This document shows, one piece after another, positions 1-8,835 of a stretch of DNA of 64,000 nucleotides. The stretch covers positions 1 to 64,000 of the forward strand of contig NZ_JAJDNA010000085.1 in NCBI RefSeq assembly GCF_022340925.1, read 5' to 3'. The DNA comes from Thiocapsa sp. Lineage in GTDB: Bacteria; Pseudomonadota; Gammaproteobacteria; Chromatiales; Chromatiaceae. The notes under the pieces were generated by a model. That model was not told where the DNA came from, did not search any database, and saw only the letters and a list, made by a program, of their open reading frames with translations. Every line of letters starts with the position of its first letter. The first letter of the stretch is position 1. The position numbers and the translations under genes are program-made.

Positions 1-1038
1 TCAATCCACCACCGGCTCCCAGTCATCATCTGGGTTGAAGGCGTCGATGGCCGCGGCCGCCGCGGCAGTGTCCTCCCCCAAGTCGGCCTCATAGACCATG
101 CCCCTTTGGTTGACCAAGAAGCTCATGATGCCGGAGTTGCCGTAGGCAGCGGGCCAGGCGAGGAGAGCAAAGCCGCCGGTGAGGTGCCCGTCGTTCATGT
201 AGCTCATGGCGCCCCCAGGCGCGCTGGGTCCCTGGGCGGTGAGGATCCTGAAGTAATAGCCGTGGTAGGGGCGAGGCCCCTCCCCCTGCTTCCGGACCCC
301 ATATCCTTCATCGACCGCCTCCGCGACCAGTGGCCCCATGGGGCTCTCAGGCTCGCCCGATTCGGTCTGCCAATAGAGCCCGTCCCGCTTGCCCTGCGCA
401 CTCCATAGCCGCGCGGCGTAGGCACGGATGCCGTCCCCGTCCGGATCGGCCGCCGCGTATTCCAACTGAGCATCCACAAAGGCGCGGGCGGTGGCGATGG
501 CGTGCAGCTCGTTGAGGCCGATGCGCCTGTCCAGCACCTCCTCGACCCCGGCCGCGGTATCGAAGTACCAACCCTCGTCGTCCCTGGCCAGCGGGATCGG
601 GAAAGGCCAGTCCTCGGGTCCGATCACGAGGATGGCGCTGTCCTCGGTCTCATCCTCGATGTAGGCGGCCCCTTTGGCCAGCTCCACGAAGCGTTGGCGA
701 TCCGCGGCATCCGCCACCGGGTCTCCTGAGACGAGCTCGTCGAGGTCAGAGCCAAGCACCCCGTAGAGTGCATCCCGGCCGTCCTCGGCGGATGCCTCGA
801 TCAGCGCCATGGCGGCGGCATCCGGACTCTCGAAGCGCCTTGGCGGCACGCCTAGCGTCTCGGCCTCCCCTGCGGCCTCTGCGAGGGCATCCTGGGTCGC
901 GCCCGCCACCGCGAGCGTGACGAACGGGGCATCTGATGCAGTCTGGGGAGTCACCGATGAGGCCTCCTCGGCGGCCAGCACACTGGCGAAAACGACGCCT
1001 GCGGTCAATCCGGCTAGCAAGTTGCAGATCTTGTTCAT
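1..1038 (-). CDS. DUF2950 family exported protein
   Basis: A 345-residue protein whose stop codon is the first three bases of the window, so it is complete. I start it at the ATG at 1038 rather than 30 nt upstream because MNKICNLLAGLTAG opens a signal peptide (hydrophobic to about residue 22, then AAEEASS). The body fits the DUF2950 family: a central helical half and a C-terminal half rich in Gly and aromatic residues (GYYFRILTAQG, GGFALLAWPAAYG). Function is unknown. It lies about 100 bp downstream of the DUF3300 gene on the same strand. These two families are often neighbours, so a shared transcript and a shared envelope role are likely. Confidence 0.8.
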   Translation of the reverse strand: MNKICNLLAGLTAGVVFASVLAAEEASSVTPQTASDAPFVTLAVAGATQDALAEAAGEAETLGVPPRRFESPDAAAMALIEASAEDGRDALYGVLGSDLDELVSGDPVADAADRQRFVELAKGAAYIEDETEDSAILVIGPEDWPFPIPLARDDEGWYFDTAAGVEEVLDRRIGLNELHAIATARAFVDAQLEYAAADPDGDGIRAYAARLWSAQGKRDGLYWQTESGEPESPMGPLVAEAVDEGYGVRKQGEGPRPYHGYYFRILTAQGPSAPGGAMSYMNDGHLTGGFALLAWPAAYGNSGIMSFLVNQRGMVYEADLGEDTAAAAAAIDAFNPDDDWEPVVD

Positions 1039-1136
1039 AGGGTTATCTTCGCTCGGACAGGCTTGCATTCGATGGACGCTGGCACCGGCTCTGCGTGCGG
1101 CGTGGCTTGGTGCTCAGCCTAATCATGGTCAGCGGA

Positions 1137-2756
1137 TCAGCGACGAATGGCTCGACCACCGCCGCCACCCCTGCTGGCACCCGCCTTGGCCCGGCTCGCC
1201 CCGCCGCGGTTGCTCGCGGCTCGGGCAGCCTTGGGCTTGCCGGCCTTGAATGCGCTGGCCTTGTGCTTCGATGCCTGGCTGACCGCGGGTCGCTTGGCCT
1301 GTGGCCTCGCGGCGGTCTTGGCCGGGCGTTTAACCTGCGAGACCGGCGGCCGCTTGGCCGCGGTGTTCACCGGTCGCCTGGTCGCCGCCGCAGTGTTGAC
1401 CTTGGGTTTCGCCTTTGCCTTCGCCTGGGCCGCCGGCGCCTTTGCCTGGACCTTGGCACGTGCCTGAGGGGCCTTCGCCTGGACTTTTGCGCGCGCATCG
1501 CCCGCGCTCGGACGCTGGTCCCTGTCGGCGAACGTGCGGCCGGCACCGCCCCGATCTTTGAGGTCGTCCAGCCTGCCGCTTTTCGCACCTTCGCGCCTCA
1601 CCTGGTCCAGATCGGGCGCCTTGACCTGCCGGTCTCCGCCCTTCAGCCGGCCGCGGGCCTCATCGCGATCAATGGTGCGCTCTTTACGCTTGGCGGCGAA
1701 CTTGTTCTCGGTGGATGAATTCCGGTAGCGCACTCCGCCCCGCCGCTCGGGGTTGTGCTCCCACTTCTTAACCTCGTTGCCGACGATCCCTTTGTTGATG
1801 TTGATGTCGCCGCGCTCGACGTTGCGGTCGATATCGATGTTGCGGGTGCGGTTCAGGTTGATATTGGCCGGCTCGCGCCAGCCGTTGTTGTTCCAATAAT
1901 TGGGTTGGCCCCAATAGCTCGGTGCGCCGTAGTAGCCGGGCCCGCCATAGTAGAGGCGGTCATTCCGGTCGTCGTCATCGTCCCACATGATGGCGGCAGT
2001 CAGAAGCCCACCCGCCAAGGCGCCGAAGCCGAAATTCACGAGGCTGTCGGTGCCGCTCGACGAGGCCACCTCGCCGCTCGGGACATAGGCCGTCGCGGAG
2101 TCGCCGGCGGCTCGCCCGGCCGCGTAGCCCGCATCGTAGCTCGCGGTGGCATCGGCATAGGCGTCCGGATAGTACTCCTTCGCAGGGGGGCTGCTCTGCC
2201 CGTAAGCTTTCACCGGATCATAGGTGGGCAGATAGACCACCTCGGGCTGCGCGGGCTGAATGACAATGGTGTCCCCCGCCTTTTCGACCCGCTGGACCTC
2301 GTTACTCGTGAGTGCCCCGGCCTTGTCGGCCTCGCCGCGGAGGCGCTGTATGGTGTCCGTCAGCTCGCCCTGCTGAGCCAGCACGGCATCACCCAGGTCC
2401 TGGGTCCAGTCCAGGTTGTCACTCATAAACTCAAGTACGCTGGGGAAGAATGCCAGCGCCTTGACGCTGTCGTCCCATGGCTCCTGGTCGACGGCCTTCT
2501 GCAGGTCGTCGCCCTCCAGCCCTTCCCGGTCACCCAGCCAGCGATTGGCCTGGACTACGTCCAGCGGATAGGTGCTAGCCATCAGGATCTGGGCAATCAA
2601 GGCGTCCGGGTACAGCGCGATCGGCGCCACCAGTTGCTCGAGCTGGTCTGCGGGGATGAGCTCGGCATCCGCCTTCTCGGCGGCCCGGGCCTGGACCGCA
2701 AGACCCAAGCTGATGCTCAGGACCAAGGTCATGACCCGACGTGCAAGGTTGGACAT
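1137..2756 (-). CDS. DUF3300 family exported protein with very basic C-terminal tail
   Basis: 539 residues from the ATG at 2756, which has a strong GGAGG eight bases upstream and opens a signal peptide (MSNLARRVMTLVLSISLGL, cleavage near ARA-AEK). Residues about 35-190 match DUF3300: the LIPADQLEQLVAPIALYPDALIAQILMAS-type opening and a WDDSVKALAFFPSVL motif. A short hydrophobic Gly/Ala stretch (FGFGALAGGLLTAAIMW) and a Tyr/Gly/Asn-rich segment follow. The last roughly 150 residues are almost entirely Lys, Ala, Pro, Arg and Gln in short repeats such as AKVQAKAP, like a histone-H1 or nucleic-acid-binding tail. Function is unknown; the gene probably shares an operon with the DUF2950 gene. Confidence 0.82.
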   Translation of the reverse strand: MSNLARRVMTLVLSISLGLAVQARAAEKADAELIPADQLEQLVAPIALYPDALIAQILMASTYPLDVVQANRWLGDREGLEGDDLQKAVDQEPWDDSVKALAFFPSVLEFMSDNLDWTQDLGDAVLAQQGELTDTIQRLRGEADKAGALTSNEVQRVEKAGDTIVIQPAQPEVVYLPTYDPVKAYGQSSPPAKEYYPDAYADATASYDAGYAAGRAAGDSATAYVPSGEVASSSGTDSLVNFGFGALAGGLLTAAIMWDDDDDRNDRLYYGGPGYYGAPSYWGQPNYWNNNGWREPANINLNRTRNIDIDRNVERGDININKGIVGNEVKKWEHNPERRGGVRYRNSSTENKFAAKRKERTIDRDEARGRLKGGDRQVKAPDLDQVRREGAKSGRLDDLKDRGGAGRTFADRDQRPSAGDARAKVQAKAPQARAKVQAKAPAAQAKAKAKPKVNTAAATRRPVNTAAKRPPVSQVKRPAKTAARPQAKRPAVSQASKHKASAFKAGKPKAARAASNRGGASRAKAGASRGGGGGRAIRR

Positions 2757-3218
2757 CGCGGATCCTCCGGGTGGTAGAGCCTGAATTGTAATCAAGGCCG
2801 TTGGCATCGACCGCATGACCCGGTAACGGTCTTTCATTGTCAGCTCCGGGCCGGCGTAGGCACTATAACGCAATGCGCGAGGTGAGTCGGAAGGCCTACG
2901 CTATCGTGAGGCTGGTCGGTGCCTGCCGGGGCTCCGCCGGAGTGAACCGGAACACCCGAGTTGGCACGGAGTCAACCGCCTGCGGCGCTTGGGGCAAACG
3001 TTCGAGCGGATGAGCGAGTCGGTCGATCACGTGCGGCTGGTGGTGCCGGGCGTCGGCGTTTGCGCAATACACGTGGCAGATCCACGAATTGGCGCGCTAT
3101 CCTAGCGTCGGTACCCGTTGTCCGGGGCTACGTCCTCTTCGGTCTCGTGCGATCCCTCGCTCGGGCCGAACAGCCGCCACTCGCTCTCACCAACGCAACA
3201 CTCATGAGGAGCTTGACA
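2757..3218. other. Intergenic region between divergent DUF3300 and DUF533 genes
   Basis: About 460 bp between two divergently transcribed genes, so promoters for both should lie here. I see no convincing -35/-10 pair, no RNA gene and no conserved open frame. The reading frame of the DUF533 gene stays open upstream to about 2961, but the encoded peptide is Arg/Ala/Gly-rich with no family character, so I treat it as non-coding. Confidence 0.5.
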
Positions 3219-3908
3219 ATGGCTTTCAAAGACATGCTTGACCAGATGCTCGCCGCGGGTAAAGACCTGGCTGCCCAAGGGCAAGCCTACGCGCAGCAGC
3301 ACATGAATCTGCCGCCGGCGGGACCGGAGCGCGACGCGGTCCTGTCCAACCTGGGCAAGGGCGCGCTCGCCGGCGGCACGCTGGCCCTGCTGCTGGGCAG
3401 CCGTGGCGGGCGCAAAGTCGCCGGAACAGCGGCCGCCCTGGGCGGACTCGGCATGTTGGGCAAGGTGGCTTTCGATGCTTACCAGACCTGGCAGGCCGAC
3501 CAAGGCGCGGCGGTTGCGGAGCCGGGCACGCCCGTGGGTGAGCTGAGCGGTCCTGCCGCCGAACAGCGCAGCAGGGTCCTGTTCAAGGCGATGATCGCCG
3601 CCGCCAACGCCGACGGGCACATCGACGACGCCGAGCGCGCATCCATCCAAAATGCCGTCAGCGGATTCGGACTCGACGACGACATTCGACTGATGATCAA
3701 TGCGGAATTGGCGCGGCCACTGAACGCGGCCGACATCGCGGCTGATGCCGATTCACCCGAGACCGCCGCTGAAATCTACCTGGCGTCGCTGTCCGTCATC
3801 GACCCAAATGATCCCAGCGAGCGTGCCTATCTGAACGAGCTTGCCGCCGCACTCCAGATCGAGCCGGCCCTGGCGCGCCATTTGGAGGGGACGGCCCAAG
3901 CAGCTTGA
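3219..3908 (+). CDS. DUF533 (YebE-like) membrane-associated protein
   Basis: 229 residues starting at the ATG at 3219, preceded by AGGAG at about 3207-3211. The N-terminal part has MAFKDMLDQML and an amphipathic helix, then a Gly/Ala-rich hydrophobic region (GKGALAGGTLALLLGSRGGRKVAG..LGGLGMLGKVAFDAYQTWQ). The C-terminal half (about residues 115-225) is the helical TerB-like fold expected of DUF533, with RSRVLFKAMIAAANADGHIDDAER and an acidic metal-binding-like AxADGHID motif. E. coli YebE is of similar length and its role is unknown. The gene converges with the next one. Confidence 0.82.
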   Translation: MAFKDMLDQMLAAGKDLAAQGQAYAQQHMNLPPAGPERDAVLSNLGKGALAGGTLALLLGSRGGRKVAGTAAALGGLGMLGKVAFDAYQTWQADQGAAVAEPGTPVGELSGPAAEQRSRVLFKAMIAAANADGHIDDAERASIQNAVSGFGLDDDIRLMINAELARPLNAADIAADADSPETAAEIYLASLSVIDPNDPSERAYLNELAAALQIEPALARHLEGTAQAA

Positions 3909-3945
3909 CCATGTAAAGGGATCGATCGCGAAACACGCCAGGGAA

Positions 3946-3975
3946 GGCCCCGCCGCGGCGACAGACGGGCGGGCC
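3946..3975. terminator. Hairpin between convergent genes
   Basis: GGCCCCGCC at 3946-3954 and GGCGGGCC at 3968-3975 can pair over eight base pairs with one bulged C. It lies between the stop codons of two convergent genes (3908 and 3997). There is no T-run on either side, so intrinsic termination is uncertain. Confidence 0.35.
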
Positions 3976-3996
3976 ATCTGGGAGGCGGGTCGTCCT

Positions 3997-4491
3997 TCAG
4001 ACCTTGAGGACATCCTTGAGCTCGTCGAGGAATCCCTGCTCGGCGCCGCTCACGCGCTCGCCGCCGAATCCGAGGAAGCCCCCCTCCTTCGCGGCATTGG
4101 CGGCGGTCGTCGCCACGCTCATGAGCATGCCCTTGTAAGCCTCCACTTCCGCGGGCGTGGCCTTGCTGGCGACGAGATCAACCGCCCTCCGGACCTCCTC
4201 GAACGATGCCTTGCGGAGGCTCTGGACCTGCTGCTCGCGGTTGCCTTCACCGAGCAGGCTCTTGGGGTCGGGCATGCCCGGGATGCTCTGGTCGGCGAGC
4301 ATCTCCTGGGCAAGCTCGACACCGCTCGCCGCTTTCAGGGCCTCGACCATGCCCTTCATGCCCCCGGCTGCCTCCTTGAGGGTTCCGAACAAGCCGCTCG
4401 GGTCCGAGGTACTGACACCGGCGGCAAGAATCGCGGGCACGGATCTCAGCAGGTTCCACTCGTCGGTCGTGAATGCGGTTTTCGTTGTCAT
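3997..4491 (-). CDS. Uncharacterised helical protein, 164 aa
   Basis: Starts at the ATG at 4491 with GGAGA about eight bases upstream. The open frame continues further upstream but there it only reads through the mscS remnant. The protein is predicted almost all helical: MTTKTAFTTDEWNLLRSVPA, an Ala/Gly-rich centre, and a C-terminal motif GGFLGFGGERVSGAEQGFLDEL. No signal peptide or membrane segment is visible. I do not recognise a named family. The general look (short helical bundle, conserved tail, TPAEVEAYKGMLMSVA) is reminiscent of TerB-like proteins, which would fit the neighbouring DUF533 gene, but that is a guess. Confidence 0.7.
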   Translation of the reverse strand: MTTKTAFTTDEWNLLRSVPAILAAGVSTSDPSGLFGTLKEAAGGMKGMVEALKAASGVELAQEMLADQSIPGMPDPKSLLGEGNREQQVQSLRKASFEEVRRAVDLVASKATPAEVEAYKGMLMSVATTAANAAKEGGFLGFGGERVSGAEQGFLDELKDVLKV

Positions 4492-4504
4492 CCTAGTCTC
4501 TCCG

Positions 4505-5518
4505 TCAGCTCGCTGGTGATGGGGTCTTCGCGCCGGGGGGTCCATGCCGGACGAGAGTTCCCAGTGCTCGCTGCCCGGTCGACGGACCGAGATTAACCGC
4601 CAAGCGGACTCCGCACAACGCTCGCCGAGCGCGATAGGTGACACGACAAGGGGGCTGTGCCCTGTCGTCATCCGGTTCCAGGGGCTGGGGATTCGCACCG
4701 CCTGAGCCCGTCCTCCCCCGGACAACGCCTGACAGCCTCTCGTTTGCGGGCCCGCCTTCGACGTAGAGATGCACGTCGCGCTGCGGGAAGGGGATGCCGA
4801 TTCCCTCGGCATCGAAGCGTTGCTTGACCGCCTTGGTCACGTCCCAATAGACGTCCCAGTAATCGGCGGTCCTGGCCCACGGCCGACAGATGAAGATGAC
4901 CGCCATGACGATCCAACGCACCGCGCCGACCAGGAAGTCTTCCAGCAACTTGGACACCCGACCCGATACCTGCAAGCCACGGTGCACAGCCCGGCTGAGG
5001 ACATTGGACAGGATCCAGACGGCAGACAGGATATCCACGAACAGGACGATGTTCTTCGCCCAGCGCAGCCCGCCTTCCTCGGAGGTCGGCCACCCCTGGA
5101 TCGCGACCCAGGCCGAGGTCGTGTCCTTGACATCGAGCGTTATACCGGTGACCGAGGTTATATCGAGGCGGTGATCCTTGATCTTTGCCAGGGTGTCGGC
5201 GTCGTCCTTGTCGGTCTTGGTTTCCAGCTCGTCGAGCGCTGCCTTGATGTGATCGATGAGCTGGGTGCGCTCCTCGGCCTTCGCCTTGAGCAGCGCCTGC
5301 CAGCCATCCACCTCCACCAGAAGCTCGTCCTTGGCCAAGGGCTTCAGCAGGAGGGCCGGCTCGGCCACGGGGTTCTCGGAGTCGCCGGTGGTCAGCGGCT
5401 GGGGCGGCGGCGCCTTCTCCTCGGCTGCGCATGCGACAGAGAGACCAACACCAGCATCACCCGAAACGCCACTGCCGCCGTGATCCGGATCCGCTGAACC
5501 ATTCCGTGTAAACCTCAT
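4505..5518 (-). pseudogene. Broken mscS-family mechanosensitive channel gene (internal deletion plus frameshift)
   Basis: The frame encodes the N-terminal periplasmic region, one or two membrane helices (WAKNIVLFVDILSAVWIL.., then VRWIVMAVIF) and then jumps directly into ICRPWARTADYWDVYWDVT and FPQRDVHLY, which is the extreme C-terminal domain of MscS-type channels. The pore helix (TM3) and the beta domain, roughly 130 residues, are missing, yet the frame is kept. At the 5' end a plausible signal peptide (MVQRIRITAAVAFRVMLVLV, ATG at 5502, GAGG ten bases upstream) is in the +1 frame relative to the rest, so a frameshift lies near 5430-5445. Residues after about 4735 look like untranslated sequence read through. 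The product cannot be a working channel. Confidence 0.82.
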
Positions 5519-7923
5519 TGTGTCGAGATGAGCGTCTGTGAGGCTGGACACCTTCTATCAACCGGCGTCACACTCGAGTCGGTTTCGTTTTGTTTCACGT
5601 TTTGCTGGTTGATCGAACCCGGCGGAGGAATCGCGGCGCAGTGTTCCGTTCGCTCGGGCATTCCCGGCCCGATCAGGGCACAAGGAAGACTTGGCCCCAG
5701 TCGTCCTTCATCGACACGACGACCCAGCCGTTCCGCGGGAACAGACAGCCAAGACGGCGGGCACCGCCAGGCGGCCAACCAGACCGGCAGCTCATCCGCG
5801 GGCATGGGCCGGGCGATGGCGAAGCCCTGGGCGAGATCGCAGCCGAGACGCAGCAACAGCTCCCCGTGGGCTCGGGTCTCGACCCCCTCGACGATGACCT
5901 GCCGGTGCAAGGTCGCGGCCAGGCTGAGCACTCCCTGAAGGATCGCCTGATCATCGGGGTTGTTGAGCAGGTCGCGCACGAGGCCCTGATGGACATTCAA
6001 GCGATGGACCGGCAGCCGCCTCAGGCAGGTGAGCGAGGAATAGCCGCTGCCGAAATCGTCCAGGGCGAAGGCCACACCGAGGCCGCGGCAGGCTTGAGCC
6101 AGAGGTGTGATCAGGGCCAACTCTTGCAGCGCCGTCGCCTCGACGATCTCGAGCTCCAGGTCGCCAGGCTCAACACCCGGATGGGCCGCCAGGCGGCTGC
6201 GAAGGCGGTCCAGGAAATCGCCTTGGCGGAGTTGCTGCACCGCCACGTTGACGCTGACCGGCAAGCTCAGCCCGTTAGACCGCCAGGTCTCGAGTTGGTC
6301 CAGCACCGTGTCGAGCACCCAATTGCCGAGCTCGACAGCAAGCGGGTGTCCGTCGATGATGGACAGGACCTCGGCGGGCAGGACGAAACCGCGTTGGGGA
6401 TGCCGCCAACGCAGCAGGGCCTCGACGCCGACCACCTCTCCGGTCAGCATGCGCACCCGGGGCTGGTAATGGAGCACGAGCTCCCCGGCGAGCATGCCCT
6501 GGCGGATCCGTTCCAGCTCGCTGTAGCGGCGGCGCAGCGCGCGATCACGCTCGGCGTCGAAGATGTGGTAGCGGTTCCTTCCGGCCACCTTGGCCTGATA
6601 CATCGCCTGGTCGGCCTGCCGAAGCAACTGATCGGCATCCGCCTTCTCAGGCCCGGGGTAGAAGGTGACCCCCAGGCTGGCGGTCACCCGCAGCACCTCG
6701 CCGTCGACCCGCATCGCCCGCGCAGCCGCCCCGAGCAGCCGATCCAGAATCGGGAGGCAGGCCTCCGTGTCGGTCAAGTCGGGTAGCACGGCAACGAACT
6801 CGTCGCCGCCGAGGCGTGCCAGGGTGTCGCCTTCGCGCAGGGCATCCTGCATGTGCTCGGCGACGACGGGGAGCAGACGGTCACCGACGGCGTGACCATA
6901 GGTGTCGTTGACGACCTTGAAGCCGTCCAGGTCGACGTACACGACGCCGAGCCGCCGGCTCGTTCTTTCGGCCCGCACCATGGCCTGCTGCAGACGGTCG
7001 GACAGGAGGACGCGGTTTGGCAGGCCGGTGAGCACATCGAAATGCGCGATGTACTCGAGCTGGCGTTGATGCTCCTTGATCGCCGTGATGTCGGAGTAGA
7101 TCGCCACGTAGCGCACCAGCTGGCCACGATCATCGTGCACAGCGCTGATGGTCACCAGCGCGACGAAGCGCTTCCCGTCCTTGCGCCGGTTCAAGATCTC
7201 CCCGGTCCAATGGCCGTGCTCGGTCAGCCCGCGCCACATGTCCTCGTATAGGAAGCGATCTCGACGATCAGATCCGAGCATCTTCGGGTTTCTTCCGATC
7301 ACCTCGTCGCGGCGATAGCCGCTGATCTTGGTGAAGGCGTCGTTGACGTCGAGGATATCGCCGTTCGGCGCGGCGATCACCACGCCTTCGCGCGCATGAC
7401 TGAAGACACTGGCAGCCTCGCGCAGACGATCCTCCGTCCGCTTGCGCTCGGTGATGTCCTCGACAATGCCTTCGACGCGGTTGTAAAGGCCGTTTTCACC
7501 CCTCACCGGGTGCGAGATGACAGCCACGGTACCGATGCCCCCGTCGGGGCGGCGGAACTGGAGCTCATAGCGCGGGGGCGTCTCGCCGGTGACCATCATC
7601 GCCCTGATGTTGGCCCAGGCCGACTCTCGGCTCGCCGGCAACCAGGGGATCAACTCGAAGCTGGATCCGATCAGGCGTTCCAAGGAGATGCCGAAGATGT
7701 GCTCCGCGCCCTTGGTCGCATACTCCACGATGCCGTCGTCACGATGGCTGTAGATCACATAGTTTGGGCCGATGTCCTCGACCAGGCGCTGGAATCTGCG
7801 CCGGCTCTTCTCCAGCGCCAGGACCGCCCACGGAGCCTCTCCCGTCTGCCGGGCGGCGCCCTGGCTGCTGATGGCGAGGCCGTTCTCACGACCGCGCCGA
7901 CGCAGGTTGGTCTCGACCCGCAT
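5515..7923 (-). CDS. PAS-PAS-GGDEF-EAL cyclic-di-GMP protein
   Basis: 802 residues as read from 7923. Domains in order: PAS about 45-160 (ending in VEGIVEDITERKR), PAS about 165-285 (VNDAFTKISGYRRDEVIG..), GGDEF about 290-455 and EAL about 470-715. The cyclase site GGDEF is intact near residue 370, and the RxxD product-inhibition site (REGD) sits five residues before it. The EAL signature EALLRW near 500, DDFGSGYSSL and VEGVET are present, but the LKIDQ catalytic motif reads LNVHQ (about residue 641), so phosphodiesterase activity is doubtful. The last roughly 88 residues have no family character. No ribosome site precedes 7923, and the frame continues upstream past one TAG into a different gene fragment, so the true 5' end is probably lost. 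Confidence 0.8.
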   Translation of the reverse strand: MRVETNLRRRGRENGLAISSQGAARQTGEAPWAVLALEKSRRRFQRLVEDIGPNYVIYSHRDDGIVEYATKGAEHIFGISLERLIGSSFELIPWLPASRESAWANIRAMMVTGETPPRYELQFRRPDGGIGTVAVISHPVRGENGLYNRVEGIVEDITERKRTEDRLREAASVFSHAREGVVIAAPNGDILDVNDAFTKISGYRRDEVIGRNPKMLGSDRRDRFLYEDMWRGLTEHGHWTGEILNRRKDGKRFVALVTISAVHDDRGQLVRYVAIYSDITAIKEHQRQLEYIAHFDVLTGLPNRVLLSDRLQQAMVRAERTSRRLGVVYVDLDGFKVVNDTYGHAVGDRLLPVVAEHMQDALREGDTLARLGGDEFVAVLPDLTDTEACLPILDRLLGAAARAMRVDGEVLRVTASLGVTFYPGPEKADADQLLRQADQAMYQAKVAGRNRYHIFDAERDRALRRRYSELERIRQGMLAGELVLHYQPRVRMLTGEVVGVEALLRWRHPQRGFVLPAEVLSIIDGHPLAVELGNWVLDTVLDQLETWRSNGLSLPVSVNVAVQQLRQGDFLDRLRSRLAAHPGVEPGDLELEIVEATALQELALITPLAQACRGLGVAFALDDFGSGYSSLTCLRRLPVHRLNVHQGLVRDLLNNPDDQAILQGVLSLAATLHRQVIVEGVETRAHGELLLRLGCDLAQGFAIARPMPADELPVWLAAWRCPPSWLSVPAERLGRRVDEGRLGPSLPCALIGPGMPERTEHCAAIPPPGSINQQNVKQNETDSSVTPVDRRCPASQTLISTQ

Positions 7924-7944
7924 GAGACGCTGGTCGTCCGCGCC

Positions 7945-8226
7945 CTAGAGCCGCGAGGCCGCGGCCAGCAGGGGTCCGCTGAACGCGATGTGGTCGAGGA
8001 CATCGCCAGAGTCGAAGTCCCAGGCGACGTGCCGATACAGCAGCGAGACCTCTGCCCCCCCGGCCGTCTCGCCCTGGATACCGGCGGCCCAGAGATAACA
8101 CGCGGCGCTGTACTGCCAGTCACCCTCGGTGTCGGCGGCCAGCACGGGAAGAGGTGTGCCGGCGAGTGCGCCGGCGGCGAGGGCACTGAGTGACAGGGGG
8201 CGAAGGATCGATCGGGTCATTGTCAT
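7945..8226 (-). pseudogene. Truncated outer-membrane beta-barrel protein (N-terminal fragment)
   Basis: 93 codons: a clear signal peptide (MTMTRSILRPLSLSALAAGALAG, cleavage near LAADTEG) followed by WQYSAACYLWAAGIQGETAG, the opening strands typical of a family of proteobacterial outer-membrane barrels that are normally well over 200 residues. The similarity ends by about residue 75, and a TAG closes the frame at 7945. The next gene, the GGDEF-EAL protein, continues in the same reading frame after this TAG. I read this as the 5' stump of a barrel gene fused by deletion to the 5'-truncated downstream gene. Confidence 0.65.
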
Positions 8227-8835
8227 GCCTCCTGGCGGCGATCGCTATCGTCGTCGCGTGCTGATGAATGGCGATGCTGCGCTCCCCGATTCCGAGCCCC
8301 CGGAACGGAGTGCATCCGCCTCTCCTCGCTGACCGTCGTAGCAACAGGCTACAAACAATCGATGAACAAGTGGTGACCATGCGCTGACGAATAGTGCTCT
8401 CTCACGCAGCAGAAAGGAAGACAGGGCCCGGCCCAGCTGGCGTGAGGAAAGCGGTGATGTCGGAGCGTTTAGCGTCCGGGCCATGAACGGCCCGGCATTT
8501 TCAAGCGCCCTCAGCGATGGAAAATGCGAGGATTCAGAACTCGCACTTTCAAGTCGCGAGCCGATCCCGCCGGCGCGTCGCATGCCGGCGGACCGACACG
8601 ACTGGATTGACCCGCGTCCGGCGCAACCCGAAATCTCCAGCGCTGCGCCAGGGCTTCCCTCCCAGGAGAGGACCCGCACAAGGGCCGGAGCGGTGCTGCC
8701 CTTGATCTCCCTGTGCCCGCGCCGGATGCTTAGCCCGAATGAAGTACGAGCGGATTTGGGGAGCCCTGTCGGGGTCGTAGCGGATGTGACAGAACCCGAT
8801 CGGCAGCGACGAGGTTCAGGTCGCCAGATGAGGAG
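8227..8835. other. Intergenic region with several hairpins, no gene
   Basis: About 600 bp without a convincing gene. It holds inverted repeats: GTAGC/GCTAC at 8337-8351, GCATTTTC/GAAAATGC at 8496-8528 (one copy of a hairpin repeat, see separate entry), and CCGCCGGC/GCCGGCGG at 8568-8592. The last two could help end transcription of the cytochrome gene that finishes at 8836. A 144-codon frame on the minus strand (8245-8679) has no signal, ribosome site or family character. Confidence 0.5.
8491..8530. repeat. Hairpin repeat family 2, copy 1
   Basis: GCATTTTC (8496-8503) pairs with GAAAATGC (8521-8528) around a centre containing CCCTCAGCG. The segment aligns with 63942-63980, sharing GGCCC, GGCAT, TTCA, GCGCC and TCAGCG in order. 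Two copies in 64 kb, both intergenic, suggest a dispersed palindromic repeat. Confidence 0.45.

Noticed and set aside
2961-3218. Extended N terminus of the DUF533 protein
   Set aside because: Low-complexity Arg/Ala peptide without family match; the ATG at 3219 has a good AGGAG.
8245-8679. 144-codon minus-strand frame
   Set aside because: No ribosome site, biased Ser/Arg/Ala composition and no family character; it covers a hairpin-rich intergenic region.
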